Shown here in pieces: positions 1-8,692 of a stretch of DNA of 33,762 nucleotides (position 1 is its first letter; each line of letters starts with the position of its first letter). Source of the DNA: Muribaculum sp. (GTDB taxonomy: Bacteria > Bacteroidota > Bacteroidia > Bacteroidales > Muribaculaceae); assembly GCA_023666965.1 (NCBI GenBank), contig JAMPAZ010000013.1, positions 1 to 33,762 of the forward strand. The letters are read 5' to 3'. The notes under the pieces were generated by a model, which was not told the DNA's origin, did no database searches, and saw nothing but the letters and a program-made list of their open reading frames with translations. A program made the translations under genes and the position numbers.

Positions 1-104
1 CTGCAAATTTAACACTTCATATGCAATTTCATGCACTATACATTCGGCTTGTGCCTATATTTTTAATTAATGGTAAAAGCCATCTATGAGGTTGATTTGC
101 TCGT
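1..104. other. Left-edge non-coding stretch with possible promoter
   Basis: No credible reading frame is visible: each minus-strand ATG here runs into a stop within about eight codons. The minus strand carries TAAATTTG at 11-4, which fits the Bacteroidota -7 consensus TAnnTTTG and could start a leftward transcript beyond the window edge. No matching -33 TTTG was found at the usual spacing, so this is only a candidate. Confidence 0.3.
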
Positions 105-3100
105 TCAAAGATTATACCGGGCGACGTTCAAAATGCTTATAGAATATGGATCGTCATCCTTAATCGGAATTGGTGCTTGTGAAAAATATGGGTTAATCCC
201 ACTCATGTCAGTTTGGGTAATATCTTTTATAAAAATGTACTTTTCAAACTCATGCTCAATTTGTGGATTGAAATAGCAGAATGGTTTTGCGCGTGAATCC
301 AGGTCGGGAATTACTTCTGACATTTTTGTTGAATCGGGCAGAAATTGCCATTTGTCTAAATTTTGCCGACTAACGTATTCTTTCATGCTAAAATTATTCA
401 GACCTCTGACAATTGACTTGTTAAGCGTACTGTCTGCCTTAACAATTTCCTCTAAATCAGAGCCAATGGAATAATTGTCGTATATTGATTTTAACTCAAT
501 GGATTTCAGCATTTTTTCTTGCCAAATGGAATAGTATCTGTGTAATAAATCGTTGTTAAGTACTGCTAAGAAAGGATACGGGACATTAGGAGTCATCGTT
601 TCGCTCTTGTCCACGCATTTATTATAAAGAAGGAGCCATGAGGTGTCGAATAAGTGAAGTTTGTGGTACTGCGATAAAAGCGAAAGACGATAATTCTCGA
701 CTTTGCCAATAATGGTCCCATGTATATGGGCTTTGATGTCAAGACTTGCTTTTTGTTCTTGAAGCCGGTTTTTATCGTTAGAAAGAGTTTGTATTTGGTC
801 TCTCAAGTCTTGTCTGTATTTTCGCCATGAAAAACCGTATGTTCCTATAAGACTAAGAGAGAAGAGGGTGATTACCGAAACTATGATCCAGTACCACGAA
901 TAATCGTGGAGGAAATACAGTAATATCCATGAGATAACGGTCAAAACGCCCATTCCAATGAGTTTCCAAAGATGATATTGTTTAAAATCGATAAGTTTTT
1001 CGTTTTTGGAAGACTGCAACAGCTCAAGACTGCTTTCGACTTCTTGGATTTTTTTATCAAAATCGTTTTTGGCCTTTTCGACTATTTGTGATTGGGTGTT
1101 TGCATTTTCGAGGGTGGCGATATTGCGGGTCCAATCTGTTTTTAATTTATTGGATTTTTCCGCCAAAGATTCCAGATCAAATCGGTCCTCATCTATTAAA
1201 TTCTGAAGAATTGCTATTTCGATATTGCGGTCGCTAATATTGAAATTTAGAGTTTTGGCATCAACATGAGACCTCTTTGAATCGGTTGAGGTGGTTACTT
1301 TGGTTATTATGCACGCTTGAAGAAAATACTTTTGAGCGTAAGAATACGGGATATAGCAATATCCATTATCCCCAAAATCGGCACCCCATGAATTTCTGAC
1401 AACGAAAATCCTTTCTTGGTCGGAATAGCCGCATACTACCATGGCATGATTTCTTTGTCCGTCAGTTCTTGAGTCTTTTGTAATCTCTTCCTTGGAGGGA
1501 TGCTTTATAAAACCGGCATTTGTGTCGGAAAATGAATCGAAAATTCGTGATGCGATTATTACGGGATAGCCATCGGAAATAGCGGATTTAATGTCGGCAA
1601 TATTGGGTTCGACAGATAGGGCTTCGAGTACTTTGCATTTCTTAGCGTCCTCAAAAGCTTTCTCGGATGGTTCAACGGAATAAACGGCAGGATTATATGG
1701 CATATTTTCTTCCGGACATATTCCGTTTTCAGTTGCACTACGAATAATTTCATATAAGGTTGCACCGGAGTCTATTTCTGTGGAATTTAGACTTTTTCTT
1801 GCATTCCAGTACAGAAATGCAGGGCTATACCTGTTACTGTCATGCAGCAGGGCTTCTATGACGGATGCGACGGCAAAGGCCGCACAACAACCCTGTGTTT
1901 CTTGGTTCCGTATGGGCGCGAAGATGTTGCGCATGTCGATACTCGTTGCTTTGACATTGTGGGATTCGTAAATATGTTCAAGCGGTTGTTTATCGATATT
2001 TAAGTCGAGTTTATACCCAATCCCGCCGAAACGATACCTGTCGCCTTCGATATGTGTCTCCGAAGGGAGATTATCTTTTATCTGCATATTAAGCGTGGCG
2101 AGCCGTTCTTCTCTTTTACGGTTAGCTACGGCTATATTTCGCATACGGCTACGAATTTTCTTAATGTCCTGTTGCGAGACATTTTTAAGCGTAGACCTAT
2201 CAACGTCAAGGTCAATGAAAAATTTAGCGGAATCATCGATAATGTCGTCTATAGTGGCTTCTTTTGCGTTAACGGCGCTGCTGTCAAACATCGAACAATC
2301 GTCGCCCAAAACCAGTGCCAATAAAGCTTCGCATTCAAAAATAGTAATTTTTCCCGATGAAAGCAGTTCTTGGATATTCAAGCGCAACTTTTCGACAATA
2401 TCTTTTACTTCCTTGTCGATAGAGCCAACCACGTCTGATGCCGTCGTGCCTCCCGACAATGCCAGACTGGCCTTTGCGTTTGCTGTTTTTGTTTTGTAAA
2501 AATCATGAATTTCATTTAGAGTCGCTTTAATAACCGGATTTGTGCGCCGAGCAAGGGCATTAATGTTGAACGAGATGTTGTCTATACCCTGTTTAAGCAA
2601 TTTGTCGATTATTATTTGACTCCGAATGTATTCTTTATAATATTCCAAATCGAATAATATTGAAGATATACCGAAAGATTCCACAGGAAATTCATCTGAA
2701 CTAATTACCGTGGAATGAATTGAGAGGTAGTGTTTGCATATAATTGCGGAAAATTCTGCGCATATACGAGCCATAGCTCGTTCGTTTAAGTCCAATGATA
2801 CATTGTCGATATTGCGATTGGATATTAATCGCAGTGCAGAGATTTGTCTACGTATTTTACGCAAACTATCTATATTCTTGCTGAAGTTGGATTTGTAAAT
2901 CCCCGGGTTAAGTCGTTCCTTAGGTTTAGGAATAAAACATGTTACTGCATCATTGGTAAATCCTGCTATTTCAACCTTGATGTTTGAATTGCAATGATTT
3001 ATAGCCGAGACCAACTCTTCGATAATTGGGAATACGTTGTCGGAATAAAGTTTCGTCCATACGATCACCACTAGTGACTCGTTACCTCTATGTGCCACTG

Positions 3101-3371
3101 TGACCTTACGGCTGTATAAATCCTCGAAATAATTAATTAGGCAATTATGTCGATTGTTATTGTCAATGACAGCACCGTCGAGAGAGTCGCCGTTATTGTC
3201 CGGTATTAAGTAGATTTGAGAGTCTTCGGCTAACTTTAGTGTGATAGCAGAGAAGAGCGAATATTCTATATCCGGATGTAGGTTCCTGAATATGGAGGCA
3301 AATTGATCTCTGAAAGAGGTAAGGTCATCTCCTGTAAAGATATGGACTATATGTTGCATTTCATTAAGCAT
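105..3371 (-). CDS. Membrane-anchored papain-like (C1) cysteine protease with coiled coils
   Basis: This is a 1088-residue protein that I do not recognise as a named family. Residues 1 to about 470 are mostly helical and resemble nothing I know. A papain-fold protease domain follows. It has the oxyanion Gln490 and nucleophile Cys496 spaced as in papain (QETQGCCAAF, six residues apart), His642 in NHAMVVCGY and Asn660 in VRNSWGADFG, so the triad looks intact. About 715-800 and 850-885 are rich in charged heptads and probably form coiled coils. They flank two membrane helices at about 804-822 and 827-848. The last 200 residues are unassigned. There is no signal peptide, so both large flanks are probably cytoplasmic. 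It is the last gene of the vWA/tubulin-like cassette, 113 bases after the tubulin-like gene. The substrate is unknown. A second ATG at 3359 is an alternative start. Confidence 0.85.
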   Translation of the reverse strand: MLNEMQHIVHIFTGDDLTSFRDQFASIFRNLHPDIEYSLFSAITLKLAEDSQIYLIPDNNGDSLDGAVIDNNNRHNCLINYFEDLYSRKVTVAHRGNESLVVIVWTKLYSDNVFPIIEELVSAINHCNSNIKVEIAGFTNDAVTCFIPKPKERLNPGIYKSNFSKNIDSLRKIRRQISALRLISNRNIDNVSLDLNERAMARICAEFSAIICKHYLSIHSTVISSDEFPVESFGISSILFDLEYYKEYIRSQIIIDKLLKQGIDNISFNINALARRTNPVIKATLNEIHDFYKTKTANAKASLALSGGTTASDVVGSIDKEVKDIVEKLRLNIQELLSSGKITIFECEALLALVLGDDCSMFDSSAVNAKEATIDDIIDDSAKFFIDLDVDRSTLKNVSQQDIKKIRSRMRNIAVANRKREERLATLNMQIKDNLPSETHIEGDRYRFGGIGYKLDLNIDKQPLEHIYESHNVKATSIDMRNIFAPIRNQETQGCCAAFAVASVIEALLHDSNRYSPAFLYWNARKSLNSTEIDSGATLYEIIRSATENGICPEENMPYNPAVYSVEPSEKAFEDAKKCKVLEALSVEPNIADIKSAISDGYPVIIASRIFDSFSDTNAGFIKHPSKEEITKDSRTDGQRNHAMVVCGYSDQERIFVVRNSWGADFGDNGYCYIPYSYAQKYFLQACIITKVTTSTDSKRSHVDAKTLNFNISDRNIEIAILQNLIDEDRFDLESLAEKSNKLKTDWTRNIATLENANTQSQIVEKAKNDFDKKIQEVESSLELLQSSKNEKLIDFKQYHLWKLIGMGVLTVISWILLYFLHDYSWYWIIVSVITLFSLSLIGTYGFSWRKYRQDLRDQIQTLSNDKNRLQEQKASLDIKAHIHGTIIGKVENYRLSLLSQYHKLHLFDTSWLLLYNKCVDKSETMTPNVPYPFLAVLNNDLLHRYYSIWQEKMLKSIELKSIYDNYSIGSDLEEIVKADSTLNKSIVRGLNNFSMKEYVSRQNLDKWQFLPDSTKMSEVIPDLDSRAKPFCYFNPQIEHEFEKYIFIKDITQTDMSGINPYFSQAPIPIKDDDPYSISILNVARYNL

Positions 3372-3401
3372 ATTAAGATTATCGTGATTATACTATAAAC
3401 T

Positions 3402-3440
3402 TGAGGGTGTTGCAAAAACCGAAGTTTTGCAACATCCTCA
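3402..3440 (-). terminator. Hairpin between tubulin-like and protease genes
   Basis: Arms at 3402-3417 and 3425-3440 are 16 bp with one imperfect pair and a 7-base loop. In the minus-strand transcript the hairpin lies about 45 bases after the tubulin-like stop codon and about 30 bases before the protease start. It is not followed by a clean U-run. It may be a partial terminator that lowers protease expression, or an RNA-processing or stability element. No separate promoter for the protease was found in the gap. Confidence 0.5.
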
Positions 3441-3484
3441 GGCTTGATAAAATCACTAAATCGAATGATTTGAATAACAAGATA

Positions 3485-6268
3485 TTACATCTCTTTGTTT
3501 ACGAACTTTAGTTCTGATGTCAGTTGATCTCTTATGCCTTTATAGAGAGGATTAATCAAATCCGAATCACGAAGGTCGTTTAACGAATACTTATCAAGAT
3601 AGTTTATTTTAGCATCGGCAAGAATTGCGTCTATTGCATCTTGTCCTTCATATTTAGCCCGGTTGTGCATATAGTCCTCATACTGGGATTGCAGACGGGA
3701 GGCTTCCCGCTTAAATCCTTTGAATGCCTCATCTCTATATGTAGTTCCAAGCGAAGTCCAATATCCGAAGAGAGCCATCTCGTCGTTGCTGTCGTCCTTA
3801 TACTTGTATGTTCCGTCTTTGTCTCGGGTGATTAGGCCAAAAATTAATCCTTTCACCCAAAGCTCAAGGCTGTTGTCGGTTTTTTCCTTTGGCAGTACGG
3901 AGAAACCCTCGCGTTCCATCGCGATGCGGATATCTTCATCGATAAAGCAAGAGTAGGCTGTGTCACGGGACATGTAGTTGTCGTGGGCTTGTCGATAACT
4001 GTTTGTTCCGGCAATGGCAAAGGTCGGAAAGACGCCATATTGATGGTAAATGACAATTCTGTCGCGAGAGCCTATAGACGCGAAAGAAACTTCATGTTGT
4101 TCTCCTGCCTGAATACAATTTTCAATGTCGATGATTCCTCCTTGCAGTCGCGTTGTTGACTGTTCCTGTACACCGATGTAATAGTAGTTGTTCAATGTAG
4201 GTTTAATGTATCCACGATAGTTAAGCGGACACATTGGACTCGAAAGGGCTATCGCTCTGTTAATGATAGCTTCGATTTCACCCTTTGGCAGTTTCGCGAG
4301 TGCATCTTCTACTGACATGGATTCCCATATACTGCCGGTATTGAGTGTAGCAGTGTAATTGAGCATGTGGTTGACAATACTTTCCGGAGTCAAATTGTCA
4401 AAGTCGAATACTTTGGAACCCTTAGGAAGAGACAATACGAATTGATTGAGGTTGACATCCGAAGATTGCACTACTACTTGATTGACATACGGCTGCGTAA
4501 GATCAATTTCAAACATCCCGCTTGGTGACATTAGGTCGCTGCCCAATCGGGCGATGTCGTTTCGCAGAATCTGACAAGCATTCTTTATCGCAGACTCAAT
4601 ATTAGCAAGTTTATCGTCTGCATTAGCCAATTCTTGCATAAGCCAAGTGTAAAATGTGATTGCTCCGTTTCGGCGATGTATTTCGCGGTCATTAATGACG
4701 GCTCTTGTAGTTACGGCGCATAGATTCTCTTCTGCTTCTTGTACAGCCGTTTTTCTCCCAAAGAATTTGCTGTTGGCCGCCTTATATTCTTCAATGGCAG
4801 TGCGTATGGCGCTTTCGCAGGCAGTCGCTGCATTCAGGCAAACTTCACGCTCTTCTCTCATTTCCTTCAAGCAAATCTCGATTTGGGCTTTTACTTGGTC
4901 GATGAATTCTGCCGCATAAACAGGCCCTTTAGAATTTACTAAACTGCATATTTTACCGTCAAAGGACGGTTTTACCTTTTTCTTTAGCTCGTCAATCTTG
5001 TCGGATATTTCGTCAGGTTTGACGGCGACACCGTTTAAAGCGCGATAACTATCGATGTCGGCCTTTGGATTGGATTTTTCAAATATGTTTGTTAAGACTG
5101 TTTGAGGGTTTTTCGGGAGAAGAAAGTCGATGACTTGATCCTGACCGTTGTTTTCGCGGATTTCTTCTGTGTCAATCCATGCGTTGGCGACTATATTAAC
5201 GTTACTTCCCGGGTTGAGTAGCGACGCGGCGAGTTCACGGGCGGCCTTAACCCGATATAATGCAGTGAGTTCTGAAGCGCGGAATGTTATTTCACTCATT
5301 CCGAGTGTCCCGATTATTGCCTTCTTGTTTGCGATGTTGTAGTCGCCCGAGTTAATATCTCTCTCAAGATTATTTGCGGTACTGCTTACCCCGCTTGAAA
5401 GCTCTCCAGCAGTCACCACCATGGCCATACTCATCATTTGCGACAGATAATCGCTATGATCGACAACATCACCTTTTATATTACGATTGCTTATGGCAAT
5501 GATAGTATTGAATGGAGTGCCGACAAGGGTCTTTTGATGAGTTAAATAGTTCGCGTAGATTTGTTTGTTGTAAGGCAGATGCATAAGGTAGTCGAGGTCG
5601 ACTAAAGAACCGCATCCATTAGGAAATAGGCGCTCTTTCCCGAAATTAAGCTGTGCGTCATATACATCTGGGAGTACCATATAACCGACAATTTTTGATG
5701 TAGATGGCAGTGCCTGGGCTCTAAAAATATCTTTTACGAGATAAGCCATATCCAAGAAATTACCCGAGCCGGTGCCACCGGCAATTGAAAATACGAGGTT
5801 GACCTCTACGTCATTTGAGATAAGTTCGTATTTGGAGTTGTGTATTGTGGTCAGACTGCTGATTTGGTTAAGGGCATTTTGTATATTTGACCGGGATTTT
5901 GCATAGTTGAATGAAAATGCAAATCGTCCGTTAGTACGCACCATGCCACATCCGTTCTCCAAATCTACAATTGCTTGAAGATTTCTGTCCGGTAGCCAGC
6001 TCAATTTTGTGCGGTGTCTGTTGACTATATCTCCTGCATCGCTGACCATAATGTCGGAAGATTCGGAGGGGTCAAATTTGATGTCGCCATAAATTGATTT
6101 CAGGGTATAATTTTTATACTGATTCTTATCCGAGTCAAAGGCCAGGAATTTTATCATCGGAGGAACTTCTCCATACGTTTCAATAAAAGCACGTTTTGTG
6201 TGTAACAAGGTTTTAAAACCAGTACCGCCTAACCCTATGTAGAGGGTTCTTTTGAGTTTGGGTGCCAT
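3485..6268 (-). CDS. Tubulin/FtsZ-like GTPase-domain protein (Tubulin_2-like)
   Basis: This is a 927-residue protein. The N-terminus has the features of a tubulin/FtsZ nucleotide-binding domain: a first loop IGLGGTG at about 11-17, an acidic DSD after the second strand at 45-47, a GCGMVRTNGRFAF segment at about 107-119, and the tubulin signature loop AGGTGSGN at 163-170. I could not place the catalytic T7 loop that contacts the next subunit, so polymerisation and GTP hydrolysis are inferred from family only. About 430-600 is charged and helical, a likely coiled coil. The C-terminal 300 residues are unassigned. There is no signal peptide or membrane helix, so it is cytoplasmic. It starts 20 bases after the vWA gene, which implies co-transcription. 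From memory, Makarova and Koonin described an FtsZ-like family linked to vWA proteins in a predicted membrane-remodelling system, and this may be a relative. Confidence 0.85.
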   Translation of the reverse strand: MAPKLKRTLYIGLGGTGFKTLLHTKRAFIETYGEVPPMIKFLAFDSDKNQYKNYTLKSIYGDIKFDPSESSDIMVSDAGDIVNRHRTKLSWLPDRNLQAIVDLENGCGMVRTNGRFAFSFNYAKSRSNIQNALNQISSLTTIHNSKYELISNDVEVNLVFSIAGGTGSGNFLDMAYLVKDIFRAQALPSTSKIVGYMVLPDVYDAQLNFGKERLFPNGCGSLVDLDYLMHLPYNKQIYANYLTHQKTLVGTPFNTIIAISNRNIKGDVVDHSDYLSQMMSMAMVVTAGELSSGVSSTANNLERDINSGDYNIANKKAIIGTLGMSEITFRASELTALYRVKAARELAASLLNPGSNVNIVANAWIDTEEIRENNGQDQVIDFLLPKNPQTVLTNIFEKSNPKADIDSYRALNGVAVKPDEISDKIDELKKKVKPSFDGKICSLVNSKGPVYAAEFIDQVKAQIEICLKEMREEREVCLNAATACESAIRTAIEEYKAANSKFFGRKTAVQEAEENLCAVTTRAVINDREIHRRNGAITFYTWLMQELANADDKLANIESAIKNACQILRNDIARLGSDLMSPSGMFEIDLTQPYVNQVVVQSSDVNLNQFVLSLPKGSKVFDFDNLTPESIVNHMLNYTATLNTGSIWESMSVEDALAKLPKGEIEAIINRAIALSSPMCPLNYRGYIKPTLNNYYYIGVQEQSTTRLQGGIIDIENCIQAGEQHEVSFASIGSRDRIVIYHQYGVFPTFAIAGTNSYRQAHDNYMSRDTAYSCFIDEDIRIAMEREGFSVLPKEKTDNSLELWVKGLIFGLITRDKDGTYKYKDDSNDEMALFGYWTSLGTTYRDEAFKGFKREASRLQSQYEDYMHNRAKYEGQDAIDAILADAKINYLDKYSLNDLRDSDLINPLYKGIRDQLTSELKFVNKEM

Positions 6269-6288
6269 GATGTGTTATTTGGGGTTTA

Positions 6289-8070
6289 TTATTGAATTGA
6301 GATTTTGATTTTTGTTGTAGGGGATTGTGGGTTGAGGACTGAATATTCCGAACCGCGGGTCCAAATCGGAGAGGGGTCACTGATTAAGTTGTTCGACGGG
6401 CAGTGAAACCGCATATTTCTGCCTGAGGGTGTGACGGTTGCCAAAGAAGTCCACTGCGGATTTATGTGATATAAAATCTTCCCTTTCCATATCTTGTCAA
6501 ACCACCCTTGTTTTTTAGCAGTAGAGCAGAATACGACTTGACGATAACCGCTTAAACGAATGAGGGCAAAGTAGGGGGATGCTATCGTTATGGTTCCTTT
6601 TTTAAACTTCGGATATATTTTATTTCGGATGATGGAAAACCAGAGTATTAGGAATAAAATCGCGAGTGACAATACAGTCCAGAACACAATCTCAACGACG
6701 CTTATTGATGTACTGTAGCCTCCGCAAATGTCAAATGAGAAATTGTTGGGGTAGTTGTCGTTAATCCTGTCGAGATTGTGTGACTTAATTTCTGTCAAGT
6801 AGAGCTTAAATTCACCATCTTCTTCCTGCCGCGGGATTATGACGTCAATGATGCCATGCCCATCGGGCCTGATTATTATAGTGCTGTCGGTTGACAGAGA
6901 TTCTCCATCATAAAAAATTTCCAGACCGGAGATGTCTCTGTCCGATTTCAGTTGAAATAGGGTAAAAGACGAATCTCCTATAGCTGTGGAATTAAATTTC
7001 GGATTCAGATTGAAGTGGATGGTATCTGAAGAATTGCCCTCTAACCAAAGAAAAGGTTTTACACGCTTTACTGCCCGGATATTCTCCTCAGACTTATTAT
7101 GATTTATAAATGTGTCCAACTGGAGTGAGCGAATCGGCGTGGTGTTAATGACGATGTCGATGTTCGGATTGGTGATATTGACCTCTTCGCTCATAACCGT
7201 TATCGGTATACTGGTGGTGGAGGTTGATATTGCTCGGTTAAGAGTTTCAATATTTTTCCCGAATTTGGACTCGACATGAAGGATGGCTTTACCTTGGTTG
7301 ATAGAGCCTTCCTTAACTGAAATGTCAACGAACGGATTCTCCGTATTGATGAGAGAAGTTGCGAAAGTACCCGAGTTAGAGAAACCTAAATTGATGTCCA
7401 CTGGAAGGTCGCGTGTATTTATATTTATAATGTTATCCGAAAAACATCCAAAGAGTGGTATACCGGAGCTGGCATCGACTTTATATAAATCATCGCAAAG
7501 GTCTATTATGTTTTGGATGTTTAGAGGCAGGGATGCGGCTTGAGTAAGCTCTACATAGAAGCCTTTAGTGTTCTGATATTTACCGCAAAATGTGCTGAAA
7601 ATTTCAGTTAGCTTTTTGATTCTCTGCGCTTCGTTGGATGAGCCACCGATATTATCGTGTCCATCGGTCATGAGTACGATATAATTGTCGCAGGTCTGGT
7701 CAATATGCTTTTCTGCTTCGAGCCAAGAATCGCAGATATTGGTTGCGGTTAGCCGTTTCAGATAATTGTCCAGGACGTTTTCGAGATTGGGCCAAGCGAT
7801 ATGATCCAAATCCACATTGATCGGATGCAGGACTTTTTCTTGAAAGGGCAAGATGACTACGCGTGCGTCCGGATTTTCCCTGGCCTCCTTTTCAAGTTCG
7901 GATTTAAGAAATTTTTTTGTTGGCTCCCAGATATTTGGCGCACCATTATAGCCACCCATAGAACCGGTACAATCTAAAACATAGATTGTGTTACGTTGCC
8001 GACTCTGTTTTTGGCTGAAGCCGCTCAACGCTGTAAGAGTCAAAATCACTGATAATAAAATTCGCATCAT
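6289..8070 (-). CDS. Exported membrane-anchored von Willebrand factor A domain protein
   Basis: This is a 593-residue protein. A signal peptide covers roughly residues 1-20. The vWA domain follows at once, with a complete metal-binding MIDAS: DCTGS at 33-37, a conserved threonine at about 108-110 (RLTATN) and TDG at 135-137. The middle (about 200-450) looks beta-rich and has no recognised domain. A single membrane helix lies at about 457-480, followed by basic residues and a cytoplasmic tail of about 110 residues. The expected topology is therefore a periplasmic vWA domain and a cytoplasmic tail that could meet the downstream tubulin-like protein. It is the first gene of the cassette, 33 bases after a predicted transcription start. 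Two consecutive ATGs (8070, 8067) are both possible starts. The ligand is unknown. Confidence 0.85.
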   Translation of the reverse strand: MMRILLSVILTLTALSGFSQKQSRQRNTIYVLDCTGSMGGYNGAPNIWEPTKKFLKSELEKEARENPDARVVILPFQEKVLHPINVDLDHIAWPNLENVLDNYLKRLTATNICDSWLEAEKHIDQTCDNYIVLMTDGHDNIGGSSNEAQRIKKLTEIFSTFCGKYQNTKGFYVELTQAASLPLNIQNIIDLCDDLYKVDASSGIPLFGCFSDNIININTRDLPVDINLGFSNSGTFATSLINTENPFVDISVKEGSINQGKAILHVESKFGKNIETLNRAISTSTTSIPITVMSEEVNITNPNIDIVINTTPIRSLQLDTFINHNKSEENIRAVKRVKPFLWLEGNSSDTIHFNLNPKFNSTAIGDSSFTLFQLKSDRDISGLEIFYDGESLSTDSTIIIRPDGHGIIDVIIPRQEEDGEFKLYLTEIKSHNLDRINDNYPNNFSFDICGGYSTSISVVEIVFWTVLSLAILFLILWFSIIRNKIYPKFKKGTITIASPYFALIRLSGYRQVVFCSTAKKQGWFDKIWKGKILYHINPQWTSLATVTPSGRNMRFHCPSNNLISDPSPIWTRGSEYSVLNPQSPTTKIKISIQ

Positions 8071-8106
8071 ATCGGCTGAATTTCATGTCCATTGACTCCA
8101 ACATGG

Positions 8107-8137
8107 CAAAACTACTTATTTATTTATGAAAAAGAAA
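8107..8137 (-). promoter_or_regulatory. Promoter of the vWA/tubulin-like/protease cassette
   Basis: The minus strand reads TTTC at 8137-8134, a 19-base spacer, then TAGTTTTG at 8114-8107. The -7 element matches TAnnTTTG exactly and the -33 element matches three of four bases of TTTG. The predicted transcript starts near 8103, giving a 33-base leader to the vWA gene. Confidence 0.5.
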
Positions 8138-8475
8138 GCGGGAGCCGGTATCGTTGCTCTCTCCGCTATCCGTGGCCGTCGAACTTGCCCATCTTACCGA
8201 ATTGAGCAACTTAGACTCCACGCTGTATATGCAAATACCTCAAATCGCATTTCTAGCTGTTGCCAGAAATGGATTCGGATAGGTAAATACATACCCGTGG
8301 CGACTATCGTTGCTTTGTTCTTTGGTAAGATTTCAGAGTGTTCGACGTTCCGAATAGCCAAGAACATGCGCTGATATACGCTTTTCTTAAATATGTCATA
8401 GACATCCCGCGTGCCGTAGCGCAACGCTCCTTTGAGCAACGCTCCCACAGCGTGGTCAGTCCGATGCAAATTTAC
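8138..8475. repeat. Suspected dispersed intergenic repeat or decayed frame
   Basis: This stretch lies between the cassette promoter and the porZ terminator. A minus-strand open frame of up to 91 codons runs through 8469-8194, but only from a TTG start, and it shows no domain. A -7-like TAAATTTG sits at 8474-8467. The 10-mer GCAACGCTCC occurs twice, at 8421 and 8436. The translated text resembles one I recall recurring in intergenic regions of Muribaculaceae genomes, so I suspect a dispersed non-coding repeat. That is from memory and unverified. Bases 8476-8626 hold nothing I can identify. Confidence 0.35.
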
Positions 8476-8626
8476 AACAAATTTGGGAACCGCAAGGGGA
8501 TTTATTGTTAAATGGCGGATTTAAGGGCGAAATGTATACGGAATTTTGTGGTAAATGGTGAAATTTTAGACGCTGAATATGCTGGATTAAGTGTGGCCTA
8601 CATGACGACATCTATCTGATATAGCT

Positions 8627-8668
8627 AAAAAGCCGATGATTGAGTCAAACGACAATCATCGGCTTTTT
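8627..8668 (-). terminator. Terminator after porZ
   Basis: Perfect 16-bp arms at 8627-8642 and 8653-8668 enclose a 10-base loop. The core is AGCCGATGATTG, flanked by A5 on one side and T5 on the other, so the hairpin ends in a U-run in either direction. It lies 25 bases beyond the porZ stop codon and fits an intrinsic terminator for that transcript. Confidence 0.85.
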
Positions 8669-8692
8669 GCTTGTAATAATATAATCGCGACG

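Noticed and set aside
2095-2499. 134-codon plus-strand frame
   Set aside because: It is antisense to the papain-like protease gene and has low-complexity Ser/Arg composition.
8126-8374. Open frame of 82 codons on the plus strand
   Set aside because: It overlaps the vWA promoter region, shows no domain, and is antisense to the other dubious frame.
8421-8445. Direct repeat GCAACGCTCC as a CRISPR start
   Set aside because: There are only two 10-base copies, 15 bases apart, with no spacers of proper length and no cas genes nearby.
8194-8469. Open frame of 91 codons on the minus strand as a gene
   Set aside because: It starts only at TTG, lacks any domain or signal, and lies in a region that looks repeat-like. 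I list it as a suspected repeat instead.
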